A DNA stretch of 64,000 nucleotides from Bradyrhizobium lupini (GCF_040939785.1 NZ_CP162553.1:4545001-4609000), one strand, 5' to 3'; positions 16,919 through 25,495 are shown, numbered from the stretch's first letter. Translations and numbers: made by a program. Notes: generated by a model not told the origin, from the sequence alone.

Positions 16919-18790
16919 ATGAGTGGAAGCGCGGCGGCGGTGATGACGAAACCCACCTTTCGCAAGGTCAAGTGGCTTGCGCGCGACATCGACGTCGAGC
17001 GCCGCGACGACGGCACGGTGGTGCTGAAGTCGCGCATCCCGCTGCAGACCTACGAGAAGCATATTCCGGCTTCGCTGGCAAAATGGGCGAAGGAAGCGCC
17101 AGAGCGGATCTGGCTTGCCCAGCGCGGTGGCCCGAACCGCGAATGGCGCAAATTGTCCTATGGCGAAGCCAAGCGCACCGTGGATGCGCTGACGCAGGGC
17201 CTGCTCAATCTCGCGCTCGATGGCCGCCCGGTCGCGATCCTCTCCGGCAATTCGATCGAGCACGCGTTGATGACGCAGGCCGCGATGCAGGCGCGCGTCC
17301 CTGCCGCGCCGGTCTCGCCGGCCTACTCATTGATGAGCCATGATCACGTCACGCTGAAATACCTGTTCGACCTCATCAAGCCCGGCGTGGTGATGGTGCA
17401 GGACGGCCCAACCTTCGAGAAGGCGCTGAAAGCGCTCGATCTCACCGGCGTCACCGTCGTTCACGTCTCGCGGCCCTGCGAGGGTATCGAGAGCGTCAGC
17501 TTCGCCGAGCTCGCGGCGACAGCCGTGACCGCCGATGTCGAAGTGTCGATCGCGAAGATCACGCCTGAGACCGTCGGCAAACTGCTGTTCACGTCAGGTT
17601 CGACCGGCATGCCCAAGGCCGTCATCAACACGCAAGCGATGATGTGCGCCAATGCGGCGATGATGATGCAGGTACGGCCGCGCGATCCCGGCGGTCCGAT
17701 CTCGACCATGCTGGACTGGATGCCCTGGAACCACACCATGGGCGGCAATGCGGCGTTCCATCCGATCCTGGTCGATGGCGGCACGCTCTATATCGATGAC
17801 GGCCGGCCGATGCCGGGCCAGTTCGATGAGACGCTGCGCAATCTGCGCGAGATCTCGCCGACCTATTACGCCAACGTCCCCGCGGGCTATGCCGCGCTCG
17901 CCGCCGCCATGGAAAAGGACGACGCGCTGTGCCGATCCTTCTTCAAGAACCTCTCGATCATGGCTTATGGCGGCGCGCGACTGCCGGATGATCTCTACGA
18001 CCGCATGCAGGCCCTCGCCGTGAAGACCACCGGTGAGCGCATCGTGTTCTACACCGGGTGGGGCTCGACCGAGACCGCGCCGACATCGACCGGTACCTAT
18101 TGGGACACCGAACGCGTCGGCCTGATCGGCCTGCCGTTCCCCGGCGTCGAGTTGAAGATGGTGCCCTGCGGCTCGAAATACGAGCTGCGTCTGCGCGGCG
18201 TCAACGTCACGCCGGGCTATTTCGGCCAGCCTGACCTGACGAAGAAGATGTTCGACGAGGAAGGCTTTTATTGCATCGGCGACGCCGGAATCTTCGTCGA
18301 CGACACCGATCCGGTGAAGGGCATCATCTTTGCCGGGCGCGTCGTCGAGGATTTCAAGCTGACCACCGGCACCTTCGTCCATGTCGGTTCGCTCCGTACG
18401 GATGCGATCGCCGCCGCGACGCCCGTCGTGCATGACGCGCTGGTCGCGGGGCAGGATCGTGCCTTCATCGGCCTGCTGGCGTGGCCGAACCTGCATGCCT
18501 GCCGCCAGCTCGTCGGCAATCCCGATCTCAGCTTCGAGGATGCAGTGAAGCATCCCGAGGTGATCGCTTGCTTCAGGCGCGGGCTGGAGGCTCACAACAA
18601 GGAGTGCGAAGGCGCCAGCAGCCGTATCATCGCGCGCGCCATGCTGATGGCGGAACCGCCATCGATCGACGGTAACGAGCTCACCGACAAGGGTTACATC
18701 AACCAGCGCGCCGGCCTGGAGCGCCGCGCCGGGCTGGTGGAGCGCCTTTATGCGGAGAATCCTGATCGGGACGTCATCATTCTCAAGTAA
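16919..18790 (+). CDS. Feruloyl-CoA synthetase-like AMP-binding ligase
   Basis: A 623-residue adenylate-forming enzyme. The AMP-binding motif LFTSGSTGMPKAVINTQ, the WMPWNHTMGGN segment, GWGSTETAPTSTGTYW, and the hinge IFAGRVVEDFKLTTGTFVHVG match the feruloyl-CoA synthetase (Fcs) family, where the C-terminal domain differs from other acyl-CoA ligases. It should activate an aromatic or other bulky carboxylate as its CoA thioester. GGGAGACGCACT precedes the ATG. Together with hydratase, SDR and thiolase it suggests side-chain beta-oxidation of a phenylpropanoid-like or alicyclic acid; the real substrate is unproven. Confidence 0.85.
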   Translation: MSGSAAAVMTKPTFRKVKWLARDIDVERRDDGTVVLKSRIPLQTYEKHIPASLAKWAKEAPERIWLAQRGGPNREWRKLSYGEAKRTVDALTQGLLNLALDGRPVAILSGNSIEHALMTQAAMQARVPAAPVSPAYSLMSHDHVTLKYLFDLIKPGVVMVQDGPTFEKALKALDLTGVTVVHVSRPCEGIESVSFAELAATAVTADVEVSIAKITPETVGKLLFTSGSTGMPKAVINTQAMMCANAAMMMQVRPRDPGGPISTMLDWMPWNHTMGGNAAFHPILVDGGTLYIDDGRPMPGQFDETLRNLREISPTYYANVPAGYAALAAAMEKDDALCRSFFKNLSIMAYGGARLPDDLYDRMQALAVKTTGERIVFYTGWGSTETAPTSTGTYWDTERVGLIGLPFPGVELKMVPCGSKYELRLRGVNVTPGYFGQPDLTKKMFDEEGFYCIGDAGIFVDDTDPVKGIIFAGRVVEDFKLTTGTFVHVGSLRTDAIAAATPVVHDALVAGQDRAFIGLLAWPNLHACRQLVGNPDLSFEDAVKHPEVIACFRRGLEAHNKECEGASSRIIARAMLMAEPPSIDGNELTDKGYINQRAGLERRAGLVERLYAENPDRDVIILK

Positions 18791-18817
18791 TCGACATCAT
18801 CAACACGGGTACGCGCC

Positions 18818-19945
18818 ATGAACTTCGATTTCTCCGACGACCAGAAGCAGCTCCGCGACCAGGCGCGCAAATTCCTCACCGAGAAGTGCCCACCGAAGGC
18901 GGTGCGCGCAGTTCTCGACGGCAAGGCGCCGTACGACAAGGACCTGTGGAAAGGCCTCGCCGAGATGGGTTTTCTCGGTGTCGCAATCCCGGAGGAATTC
19001 GGCGGCGCGGGCGCCGGTCATCTCGAACTTTGCGTGATCGCCGAAGAAATGGGCCGGGCGAACGCGCCGGTGCCGTTTTCCTCCACCGTCTATCTGGCTG
19101 CCGAGGCGCTGCTGATCGCCGGCAGTGACGCGCAGAAGAAGAAATGGTTGCTGGCGATTGCCTCGGGCGAGGCGATCGGAACGCTGGCGCTGTTCGAGGG
19201 AAAAGGCAATCCGTCACCGAAGACCATCAAGCTGACGGCTGCGAATGGCATGCTCAACGGTGTCAAGAAGCCGGTCGCCGATGGCGCGATCGCGGACTTC
19301 GCGGTGGTCGCGGCACGCACGGGATCGAGCGGGCGCGACGGCGACATCTCCTTGTTCATTGTCGATCTCAGGGCCGGCGGAGTCGAGGTGAAAAGCCTGA
19401 CCAATCTCGATCCGACCCGCGGACAGGCCGAGATCACTTTCAGGGATTGCAAGGCCGAGCCGCTGGGCGCGGCCGGCGAAGGCTGGAGCATCTTGACTCA
19501 AGTGCTCGATCGCGCCGCGGTGCTCTGCGCATTCGAGCAGGTGGGCGGCTCCGACCGCGCGCTGGAGATGGGCCGCGACTACGCGCTCGACCGCATCGCC
19601 TTCGGGCGACAGATCGGCTCGTTCCAGGCCGTCAAGCACATGCTGGCGGACATGTACGTGTCGGCGACGCTGGCGCGTTCCAACAGCTATTACGGCGCCT
19701 GGGCGCTCTCGACCAACGCCGCGGAGCTGCCGGAAGCCGCCGCCGCGGCCCGCATCAGCGCGACGCAGGCGTTCCAGCACTGCGCCAAGAACAACATCCA
19801 GGTTCACGGCGGCATGGGTTTCACCTGGGAGTTCGACTGCCACATGTACTACCGCCGCGCCAACGCGATGGCGCTCGGGCTCGGCAGCCTGTCCTATTGG
19901 GAAGACCAGTTGATCGACCGCATGCGCAAGAAGAACGCGGCGTAG
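18818..19945 (+). CDS. Acyl-CoA dehydrogenase (375 aa, shorter type)
   Basis: Flavoprotein that makes the 2,3-enoyl-CoA. N-terminal helical domain (MNFDFSDDQKQLRDQARKFL), the segment LAEMGFLGVAIPEEFGGAG, and the C-terminal FAD region RIAFGRQIGSFQAVKHMLADMY are clear. The canonical TExxxGSD-type motif of the middle domain is replaced by LALFEGKGNPS, and the end reads VHGGMGFTWEFDCHMYYRRA. It may be the partner subunit of a heteromeric dehydrogenase, as in alpha2beta2 FadE pairs of steroid and isoprenoid catabolism, together with one of the two following genes. This is inference from order and divergence. Confidence 0.9.
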   Translation: MNFDFSDDQKQLRDQARKFLTEKCPPKAVRAVLDGKAPYDKDLWKGLAEMGFLGVAIPEEFGGAGAGHLELCVIAEEMGRANAPVPFSSTVYLAAEALLIAGSDAQKKKWLLAIASGEAIGTLALFEGKGNPSPKTIKLTAANGMLNGVKKPVADGAIADFAVVAARTGSSGRDGDISLFIVDLRAGGVEVKSLTNLDPTRGQAEITFRDCKAEPLGAAGEGWSILTQVLDRAAVLCAFEQVGGSDRALEMGRDYALDRIAFGRQIGSFQAVKHMLADMYVSATLARSNSYYGAWALSTNAAELPEAAAAARISATQAFQHCAKNNIQVHGGMGFTWEFDCHMYYRRANAMALGLGSLSYWEDQLIDRMRKKNAA

Positions 19946-19960
19946 GCGAAAGGCAACGTC

Positions 19961-21208
19961 ATGAACTTCGACGACACTCTGCAAGAAGCCGAATTTCGCG
20001 CCACGGCTCGCGCCTGGATCGCGGCAAATGCGCCCAAGCAGTACGAGGAGGAGCTTCGCAAGTCCTCGCTCGGCCGCACGCAATTGAAGAACGCCAACAT
20101 TCTGGAAGTGGCAAAGGCCTGGCAGAAGAAGAAGGCAGATGCCGGCTGGGCCTGCCTGCATTGGCCGAAGGAGTATGGTGGCCGCGGTTCGTCGCCGATC
20201 GAACGTGTGATCTGGCAGCAGGAAGAAGGGCCGTTCGGCCAGCTATCCCGCATGTTCATCATCGGCCACGGCATGTGCGGGCCGACCATGATGGCGTTCG
20301 CGCGCGAGGAGCATAAGCGCGCCTATTTGCCGCCACTCGCCTCCGGCGAAAAGGTCTGGTGCCAGCTGTTCTCCGAGCCCGCCGGCGGCTCCGACGTTGC
20401 GGGCCTACGCACGCGCGCCGAGAAGGATGGCGATGACTGGGTGATCAACGGCCAGAAGATCTGGACGTCGGGCGCGCACTATTCCGATTACGGCATTCTG
20501 CTCACCCGCACCGATCCGACCGTGCCCAAGCACAAGGGCCTTACCATGTTCTTCCTGGACATGAAGAGCCCTGGCGTCGAGGTGCGGCCGATCAAGCAGG
20601 CGAGCGGCGCTTCCGACTTCAACGAAGTCTATTTCACCAACGTCCGCATTCCCGATCACCAGCGCCTCGGCGAGGTCGGTGACGGCTGGAACGTCTCGCT
20701 GACCACGCTGATGAACGAGCGCAGCGCGATCGGCGCGGCCGTCTCGACCGGCTTCCCCGAGCTGTTCGAATATTGCTCCAGCCTGATGCTGGACGATGGC
20801 CCGGCAATCGAGGACCGCGCGGTGCGCGCGAAGCTGGCGAGCTGGGCGGCGAAAGCGAGCGGACTGAAATACACCAGCATGCGCGCGATCTCGGCGCTGT
20901 CGAAGGGCGAGCGTCCGGGACCGGAGAACTCCATTGGCAAGCTGGTCGCGGGCTCCATGATCCAGGATGTCGCGACCTATGCGCTGGATCTGCAAGGCGC
21001 CGCCGGTGTGATCAGCGGTGCCGAAGATTCCGAACTCGCCGGCCGCTTCCAGGCGATGCTGCTGCGCGCGCCGGGAACCCGTGTCGAAGGCGGCACTGAC
21101 GAGATCATGCGCAACATCATCGCCGAGCGGGTGCTGGGCCTGCCCGGCGACATCCGTGTCGACAAGGACGTGCCGTTCAACAGGATCCTGACGAAGGGAA
21201 GAGGCTGA
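19961..21208 (+). CDS. Acyl-CoA dehydrogenase (415 aa, paralog 1)
   Basis: FAD-dependent acyl-CoA dehydrogenase. Key parts are WACLHWPKEYGGRG, CQLFSEPAGGSDVAGLRTRA and INGQKIWTSGAHYSDYGIL, and the C-terminal EGGTDEIMRNIIAERVLGLPGD. The long form with this ending is typical of FadE proteins acting on branched, alicyclic or steroid-like thioesters. It begins 15 bases after the previous dehydrogenase and is clearly a duplicate of the next gene: most motif blocks are identical. Likely cytoplasmic, passing electrons to ETF. Confidence 0.93.
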   Translation: MNFDDTLQEAEFRATARAWIAANAPKQYEEELRKSSLGRTQLKNANILEVAKAWQKKKADAGWACLHWPKEYGGRGSSPIERVIWQQEEGPFGQLSRMFIIGHGMCGPTMMAFAREEHKRAYLPPLASGEKVWCQLFSEPAGGSDVAGLRTRAEKDGDDWVINGQKIWTSGAHYSDYGILLTRTDPTVPKHKGLTMFFLDMKSPGVEVRPIKQASGASDFNEVYFTNVRIPDHQRLGEVGDGWNVSLTTLMNERSAIGAAVSTGFPELFEYCSSLMLDDGPAIEDRAVRAKLASWAAKASGLKYTSMRAISALSKGERPGPENSIGKLVAGSMIQDVATYALDLQGAAGVISGAEDSELAGRFQAMLLRAPGTRVEGGTDEIMRNIIAERVLGLPGDIRVDKDVPFNRILTKGRG

Positions 21209-21210
21209 TG

Positions 21211-21312
21211 ATCCTCATCCTGAGGAGCCGCGGAGCGCGGCGTCTCGAAGGATGCAGGCCCAACTGGGGCCTCGTGGGTCGAGACGGCGCTGCGCGCCAC
21301 TCACCATGAGGG
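21211..21312. repeat. Intergenic repeat, family C
   Basis: ATCCTCATCCTGAGGAGCCG ... CGTCTCGAAGGATG ... CGTGGGTCGAGACGGCGC ... ACTCACCATGAGG. The blocks CGTCTCGA/TCGAGACG and CCTCATCCTGAGG/CCATGAGG are inverted pairs. The layout matches a common repeat I associate with Bradyrhizobium intergenic regions. It occupies the gap between the two paralogous dehydrogenases. Confidence 0.6.
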
Positions 21313-21344
21313 ACTAAGACAGAGCAAGAACGAAGAGGTCCGCC

Positions 21345-22589
21345 ATGAATTTCGACGACACCCCGCAGGAAGCCGCCTTCCGCGAGACCGCGCGCAAATG
21401 GGTCGAGGCCAACGCGCCGAAGGAGTTTTTGGCTGAGCTGTCAAAATCCTCGCTCGGCCGCATCCGGCTGGCCAACCACGACATCGTCGATGTCGGCAAG
21501 GCCTGGCAGAAGAAGAAGGCCGAAGGCAATTGGGCCTGCCTGCATTGGCCCAAGGAATATGGCGGCCGCGGTGCGACGCCGATCGAGCGCGTGATCTGGC
21601 AGCAGGAGGAAGGCGTCTATGGCAAGCTGACGCAGCCGTTCCAGATCGGCGAGGGCATGTGCGGGCCAACCGTGATGGCTTTTGGCAGCGAGGAGGCCAA
21701 GCGGCGCCATTTGCCGAAGCTGGCCGCGGGCGAGGAGATCTGGTGCCAGCTGTTCTCCGAGCCATCAGCGGGCTCTGACGTCGCGGGCTTGCGCACGCGC
21801 GCGGAGAAGAAGGGCGACAATTGGGTCGTCAACGGCCAGAAGATCTGGACCTCGGGTGCGCACTATTCCGACTACGGACTTTTGATCGCGCGCACCGATC
21901 CCAATGTGCCCAAGCACAAAGGTCTCACCATGTTCTTCCTGGACATGAAGAGCCCCGGCGTCGAGGTGCGCCCGATCAAGCAGGCCAACGGCATGCAGGA
22001 GTTCAACGAGGTCTATTTCACCGACGTCGTCATTCCCGACAGCCAGCGTCTTGGCGCCATCGGCGAGGGCTGGAGCGTGTCGCTGACCACGCTGATGAAC
22101 GAGCGCATGTCGATCGGCTCGCGGCTTGCGACCGGCGTCCCGGAGATGTTCGAGTTCTGCTCCAACCTGATGCTGGAGGATGGCCTCGCCATCGACGATC
22201 CCGCCGTGCGCTCAAAACTCGCGAGCTGGGCGGTGAAGTCGAGCGGGCTGAAATACACCAGCTACCGCGCGATCTCGGCGCTGTCCAAGGGCGAGCGGCC
22301 GGGACCGGAAAATTCGATCGGCAAGCTCGTCTCCGGCATGATGCTACAGGACATCGCGACCTATGCCATGGACCTCCAGGGCGCGGCCGGCGTTCTCACC
22401 GGCACGGACGAGGAGACCGTGCAGGGCCAGTTCCAGCAGATGCTGCTGTCCTCGCCTTCGATGCGCATCGCGGGCGGCACCGACGAGATCTTGCGCAACA
22501 TCATCGCCGAGCGCGTGCTGGGATTGCCGGGCGACATCCGCGTGGACAAGGACGTGCCGTACAACAAGATTCCGACCAAGGGGCGTTGA
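21345..22589 (+). CDS. Acyl-CoA dehydrogenase (414 aa, paralog 2)
   Basis: A close paralog of the preceding gene, sharing MNFDDTxQEAxFRxTAR, WACLHWPKEYGGRG, CQLFSEPxxGSDVAGLRTRAE, IWTSGAHYSDYG and the end GGTDEIxRNIIAERVLGLPGDIRVDKDVP. Differences cluster in the substrate-facing middle (LTQPFQIGEGMCG; QANGMQEFNEVYF). Two near-duplicates kept in one operon suggest different chain intermediates or heteromeric assembly. The ATG at 21345 has AGAGGTCCGCC before it. Confidence 0.93.
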   Translation: MNFDDTPQEAAFRETARKWVEANAPKEFLAELSKSSLGRIRLANHDIVDVGKAWQKKKAEGNWACLHWPKEYGGRGATPIERVIWQQEEGVYGKLTQPFQIGEGMCGPTVMAFGSEEAKRRHLPKLAAGEEIWCQLFSEPSAGSDVAGLRTRAEKKGDNWVVNGQKIWTSGAHYSDYGLLIARTDPNVPKHKGLTMFFLDMKSPGVEVRPIKQANGMQEFNEVYFTDVVIPDSQRLGAIGEGWSVSLTTLMNERMSIGSRLATGVPEMFEFCSNLMLEDGLAIDDPAVRSKLASWAVKSSGLKYTSYRAISALSKGERPGPENSIGKLVSGMMLQDIATYAMDLQGAAGVLTGTDEETVQGQFQQMLLSSPSMRIAGGTDEILRNIIAERVLGLPGDIRVDKDVPYNKIPTKGR

Positions 22590-22593
22590 CATC

Positions 22594-22711
22594 TCGTGTC
22601 CCGGACGCGCGAAGCGCGAGCCGGGACCCAGGAGCCGTAACAGACAGGCCACAATGGGCCCCGCCTCAGCGCCGCATCACTTCGTGCTGCGTCGCGTCCG
22701 GGGCACGAAAG
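22594..22711. repeat. Palindromic intergenic repeat, family A (copy 3, two inverted units)
   Basis: The left unit CTCGTGTCCCGGACGCGCGA...CCGGGACCCA and the right unit TGGGCCCCGCCTCAGCGCCG...GCGTCCGGGGCACGAAAG are inverted relative to each other. They share the CCGGACGC and CACGA blocks of copies 1 and 2. The whole can fold as one long stem between the dehydrogenase and nitroreductase genes. Confidence 0.65.
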
Positions 22712-22723
22712 CGAGCTTAAGCA

Positions 22724-23422
22724 ATGGACGCTGCAGTCAATCATAACAACCGCATCGGCGTGCTCGAAGAGCTGCTCAACGAGCGCTACTCGGTGCGCGC
22801 CTTCCTGGCCAAGGAAGTCGATCGCGCGACGATCGAGCACGTGCTGACCACCGCGCAGCGCACGGCGTCCTGGTGCAACAGCCAGCCCTGGCAGGTCGTC
22901 ATCGCCAGCGGCGAGGCCAAGGAGCGTTTCCGCAAGCTGATCTACAAGGAGGCTTCGGGCGGGCTCGGGGACGACTATGATTTCACGCCGCCGCGCGAAT
23001 ATCTCGGCGCCTATCTCGAACGCCGCCGCGAGAGCGGTTTTCAGCTCTACAACACGCTCGGCATCGCGCGCGGAGACAAGATGGCCTATGCCAAGCAGGC
23101 GCTGGAGAACTACAATTTCTTCGGCGCGCCGCATGTGGCCGTCATCCATACCGACGAGCCGCTCGGCATCTACGGTGCGATCGATTGCGGCGCCTATGTC
23201 TCGAACTTCATGCTGGCCGCGCAGGCGCTCGGGCTCGGCACAATTCCGCAGGCGGCGCTCGCGCGCCACTCCGGCCTGATCCGCCGCCATTTCAATTTGC
23301 CTGATGATCGCCGCATCGTTTGCGGTATCTCGTTCGGCTATGCCGACAATGCCCACAAGGTCAACAGCTACCGGACGTCGCGTGCGAGCCTGGCCGAGAC
23401 CGTGACCTTCGTGGACGAGTGA
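22724..23422 (+). CDS. Nitroreductase family protein
   Basis: A 232-residue FMN-dependent oxidoreductase of the nitroreductase fold. It opens with a helix and the phosphate-binding ERYSVRAF, followed by TASWCNSQPWQVVIASG. The second FMN region is GLGTIPQAALARHSGLIRRHF with IVCGISFGYAD. It may reduce nitroaromatics, quinones or an enoyl intermediate; the family is too broad to say. It closes the rightward catabolic run and converges with ecfG. Confidence 0.88.
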   Translation: MDAAVNHNNRIGVLEELLNERYSVRAFLAKEVDRATIEHVLTTAQRTASWCNSQPWQVVIASGEAKERFRKLIYKEASGGLGDDYDFTPPREYLGAYLERRRESGFQLYNTLGIARGDKMAYAKQALENYNFFGAPHVAVIHTDEPLGIYGAIDCGAYVSNFMLAAQALGLGTIPQAALARHSGLIRRHFNLPDDRRIVCGISFGYADNAHKVNSYRTSRASLAETVTFVDE

Positions 23423-23473
23423 TCGAGGCGATGCACGCTCCGTATTGGACGTGATCCCGTTCGCGCGAAAAGA

Positions 23474-23492
23474 CGGCCGCGGATGCGGCCGC
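23474..23492. terminator. Hairpin between nitroreductase and ecfG (bidirectional terminator candidate)
   Basis: GGCCGC-GGAT-GCGGCC forms a six-pair GC stem with a four-base loop in the gap between convergent genes. The T tract is short, so efficiency is uncertain. Confidence 0.45.
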
Positions 23493-23527
23493 CTTCATCG
23501 CGGTCTCAGTTCGATTGACGCCGGCCG

Positions 23528-24076
23528 TCAGCCGCCGCTGCCGCCGATCACGGCGCGAATGGTCTCGTCGGGCCCGAAATCCTCGGCGCCGTCGACATAG
23601 AGCAGCGCCGCGAGCTTGGAGCGCGCACGGTTGACGCGGCTCTTGATCGTGCCGACTGCGCAGCCGCAGATCGAAGCCGCGTCCTCATAGGAGAAGCCGG
23701 AGGCGCCGACGAGGATCAGCGCTTCACGCTGGTCCTGCGGAAGCTTGTCGAGCGCCGTGCGGAATTCCTCGAACTCAAGATGGGCGTTCTGCGAGGGCTG
23801 CGTCTTCAGCGTCTTAGCATAATTGCCTTCGGCATCCTCGACTTCCCGCCGCCGCTTGCGATAGTCGGAGCGGAACAGGTTGCGCAGGATCGTGAACAGC
23901 CATGCCGGCAGATTGGAGCCGGGCTGGAACGAGTCGATGTTGGCGAGCGCCCGCAACAGCGTCTCCTGGACCAGATCGTCGGCGCGGTCCGCATTGCCGC
24001 TGAGCGAGATGGCAAACGCGCGCAGACTGGGCACGGCCGCCAGGATGTCGTTACGCAGGGAATCCGTGAGAGGCAT
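23528..24076 (-). CDS. ecfG: General stress response sigma factor EcfG
   Basis: ECF-type RNA polymerase sigma factor, 182 residues. Region 2 includes LSGNADRADDLVQETLLRALANIDSFQPGSN and WLFTILRNLFRSDYRKRRRE; region 4 includes LDKLPQDQREALILVGASGFSYEDAASICGCAVGTIKSRVNRAR. The pattern is that of EcfG, the alphaproteobacterial general-stress sigma factor released when PhyR sequesters NepR. The chosen ATG at 24076 overlaps the nepR stop by one base (TGATG), with GGGAGGG inside the end of nepR, so the two are translationally coupled. The TTG at 24079 is less likely. Confidence 0.95.
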   Translation of the reverse strand: MPLTDSLRNDILAAVPSLRAFAISLSGNADRADDLVQETLLRALANIDSFQPGSNLPAWLFTILRNLFRSDYRKRRREVEDAEGNYAKTLKTQPSQNAHLEFEEFRTALDKLPQDQREALILVGASGFSYEDAASICGCAVGTIKSRVNRARSKLAALLYVDGAEDFGPDETIRAVIGGSGG

Positions 24077-24306
24077 CAATCCCTCCCATTGTTGTCGTTA
24101 GAGCCGCCACCATTTTCCACTTGGGGGGTCGCTCCCGGCGCATCAAGTTTCTTGATCAGTTCCGCGAACCGGTCCGGAACCCCCTGCCGCACCACGTCGT
24201 CGTACATGGCGCGCAGCTGGTGCCCGATCCGGGACTGGATCTCCGGAGTGAGCCCTCCCTTGCCGGGGGTCGTGCTTTTGCTGGCTTGAGACTTGAGATC
24301 TTTCAT
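24076..24306 (-). CDS. nepR: Anti-sigma factor NepR
   Basis: A 76-residue anti-sigma factor that holds EcfG inactive and is itself bound by phosphorylated PhyR. The conserved core is EIQSRIGHQLRAMYDDVVRQGVPDRFAELIKKLD, two short helices with the VPDRF hinge. Tails are unstructured (STTPGKGG; ENGGGSNDNNGRD), as is usual. ATG 24306 is chosen over the longer open frame because MKDLKSQASK is compact and AACAGGTC precedes it. It is transcribed with ecfG and diverges from phyR. Confidence 0.92.
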   Translation of the reverse strand: MKDLKSQASKSTTPGKGGLTPEIQSRIGHQLRAMYDDVVRQGVPDRFAELIKKLDAPGATPQVENGGGSNDNNGRD

Positions 24307-24387
24307 GACCTGTTCCACGTTTCCCCGAGTTAAGTAACTGTAAAATCGAGAAGTTCTCTCAACCGGGAGCCGTTCCCTGGATAGGCT

Positions 24388-24450
24388 CAATGCGAGCTGC
24401 GAGAAAAAGTTCCGCCCCCATGCGGAACTTTTCTCAGGCTGAGGCGTAAT
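24388..24450. promoter_or_regulatory. Divergent EcfG-type promoters inside an inverted repeat (nepR-ecfG / phyR)
   Basis: AAAAGTTCCGC (24405-24415) and GCGGAACTTTT (24422-24432) are 11-base inverted repeats with a six-base gap. Each arm holds GGAAC, the -35 element of EcfG promoters. Rightward: GGAAC 24424-24428, 16 bases, CGTAAT at 24445. Leftward: GGAAC at 24413-24409, 16 bases, CATTG. The consensus -10 is CGTT, so each has one mismatch. Both would start messages roughly 70 bases before phyR and nepR, giving autoregulation of the stress locus. Confidence 0.6.
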
Positions 24451-24527
24451 CAGCCCAGCAGGGGAACCCGGGCCCCCCGCCTAACGCCTGCACGTCAAGG
24501 TCGGCCCGATGATGATATGGAGTGGGG

Positions 24528-25333
24528 ATGTCCCGTTCACAGCTTGTTGCTGAACACTTGCCGTTGTTGCGCCGGTACGCACGCGCCCTGACCGGCAGCC
24601 AGTCCTCCGGTGACGCCTATGTCGCAGCCATGTTGGAAGCCATGCTGGGAGATCCGTCGGTGCTCGACGAGAGCCACGGGCCGCGCGCCGGCCTGTTCCG
24701 GCTGTTCACCCAAATCTGGAATTCCGTTTCCGTCAACGACGATTCGAGGTGACGAACCTGCCGATGCCGCCGGAGCGGCGGCTGTCCAACATCACGCCCT
24801 TGCCGCGGCAAGCCTTCCTGCTGCTCTCGCTCGAGGGATTTTCGGAAGAAGAGGTCGGCTACATTCTCGGCACCGACGTCGGTGAGACGCGCCGGCTTGC
24901 GGATGCCGCAGGGCGTGAGATGGCAGCCGAGATCGCCACCGACGTGCTGATCATCGAGGATGAGACCTTCATCGCCATGGATCTCGAGAGCCTGGTGAAG
25001 AACCTCGGCCACAATGTCGTCGGCGTCGCCCGCACCCACGCCGATGCGGTCGCGCTGGCAAAGAACAAGCGACCGGGCCTGATCCTCGCCGACATCCAGC
25101 TCGCCGACGGCTCGTCGGGCCTCGACGCCGTCAACGAGCTGCTCCGCACCTTCGAGGTGCCGGTGGTGTTCATCACCGCATACCCCGAGCGCTTCCTCAC
25201 CGGCGAGCGACCGGAGCCGGCCTTCCTGATCTCGAAACCGTTCCAGCCGGCGATGGTGTCGGCGGTGGCGAGCCAGGCGCTGTTCTTCCAGCGCAACTCC
25301 CGCAACCGCGCGCCGAAGGTACCGGCGGCGTAA
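24528..25333 (+). pseudogene. phyR: phyR, anti-anti-sigma response regulator, interrupted by a one-base frameshift
   Basis: PhyR has an N-terminal sigma-like domain that binds NepR and a C-terminal receiver. Here the first frame (24528-24752, starting MSRSQLVAEHLPLLRRYARA) covers sigma region 2 and stops at TGA after VNDDSR. The second frame, from GTG 24749, reads TNLPMPPERRLSNITPLPRQ, then the sigma-4-like part and the receiver (VLIIEDETFIAMDLES, phospho-Asp in LILADIQLADG, Lys in LISKPFQP). Family members read NDDSEV continuously, so one G seems to be missing near 24746-24749. The locus is 806 bases, one short of a whole number of codons. The GTGA overlap could allow reinitiation, giving a split protein; a sequence error is equally possible. 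Confidence 0.85.
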
Positions 25334-25495
25334 CGAAGGCGCCAGCGCCCGGCATTTTGACGAAATCCGATCCGGCGTGCCGCAAGGTGCGCCGGATTTT
25401 TGTTGATCCGGTTGTCACGCTTGACGGCCATCGAATTCGCCGCTCATACCTCGCGCAGCGGCCGTTGCAGCCGCGGTGCCATCGGAGACGTGTTC

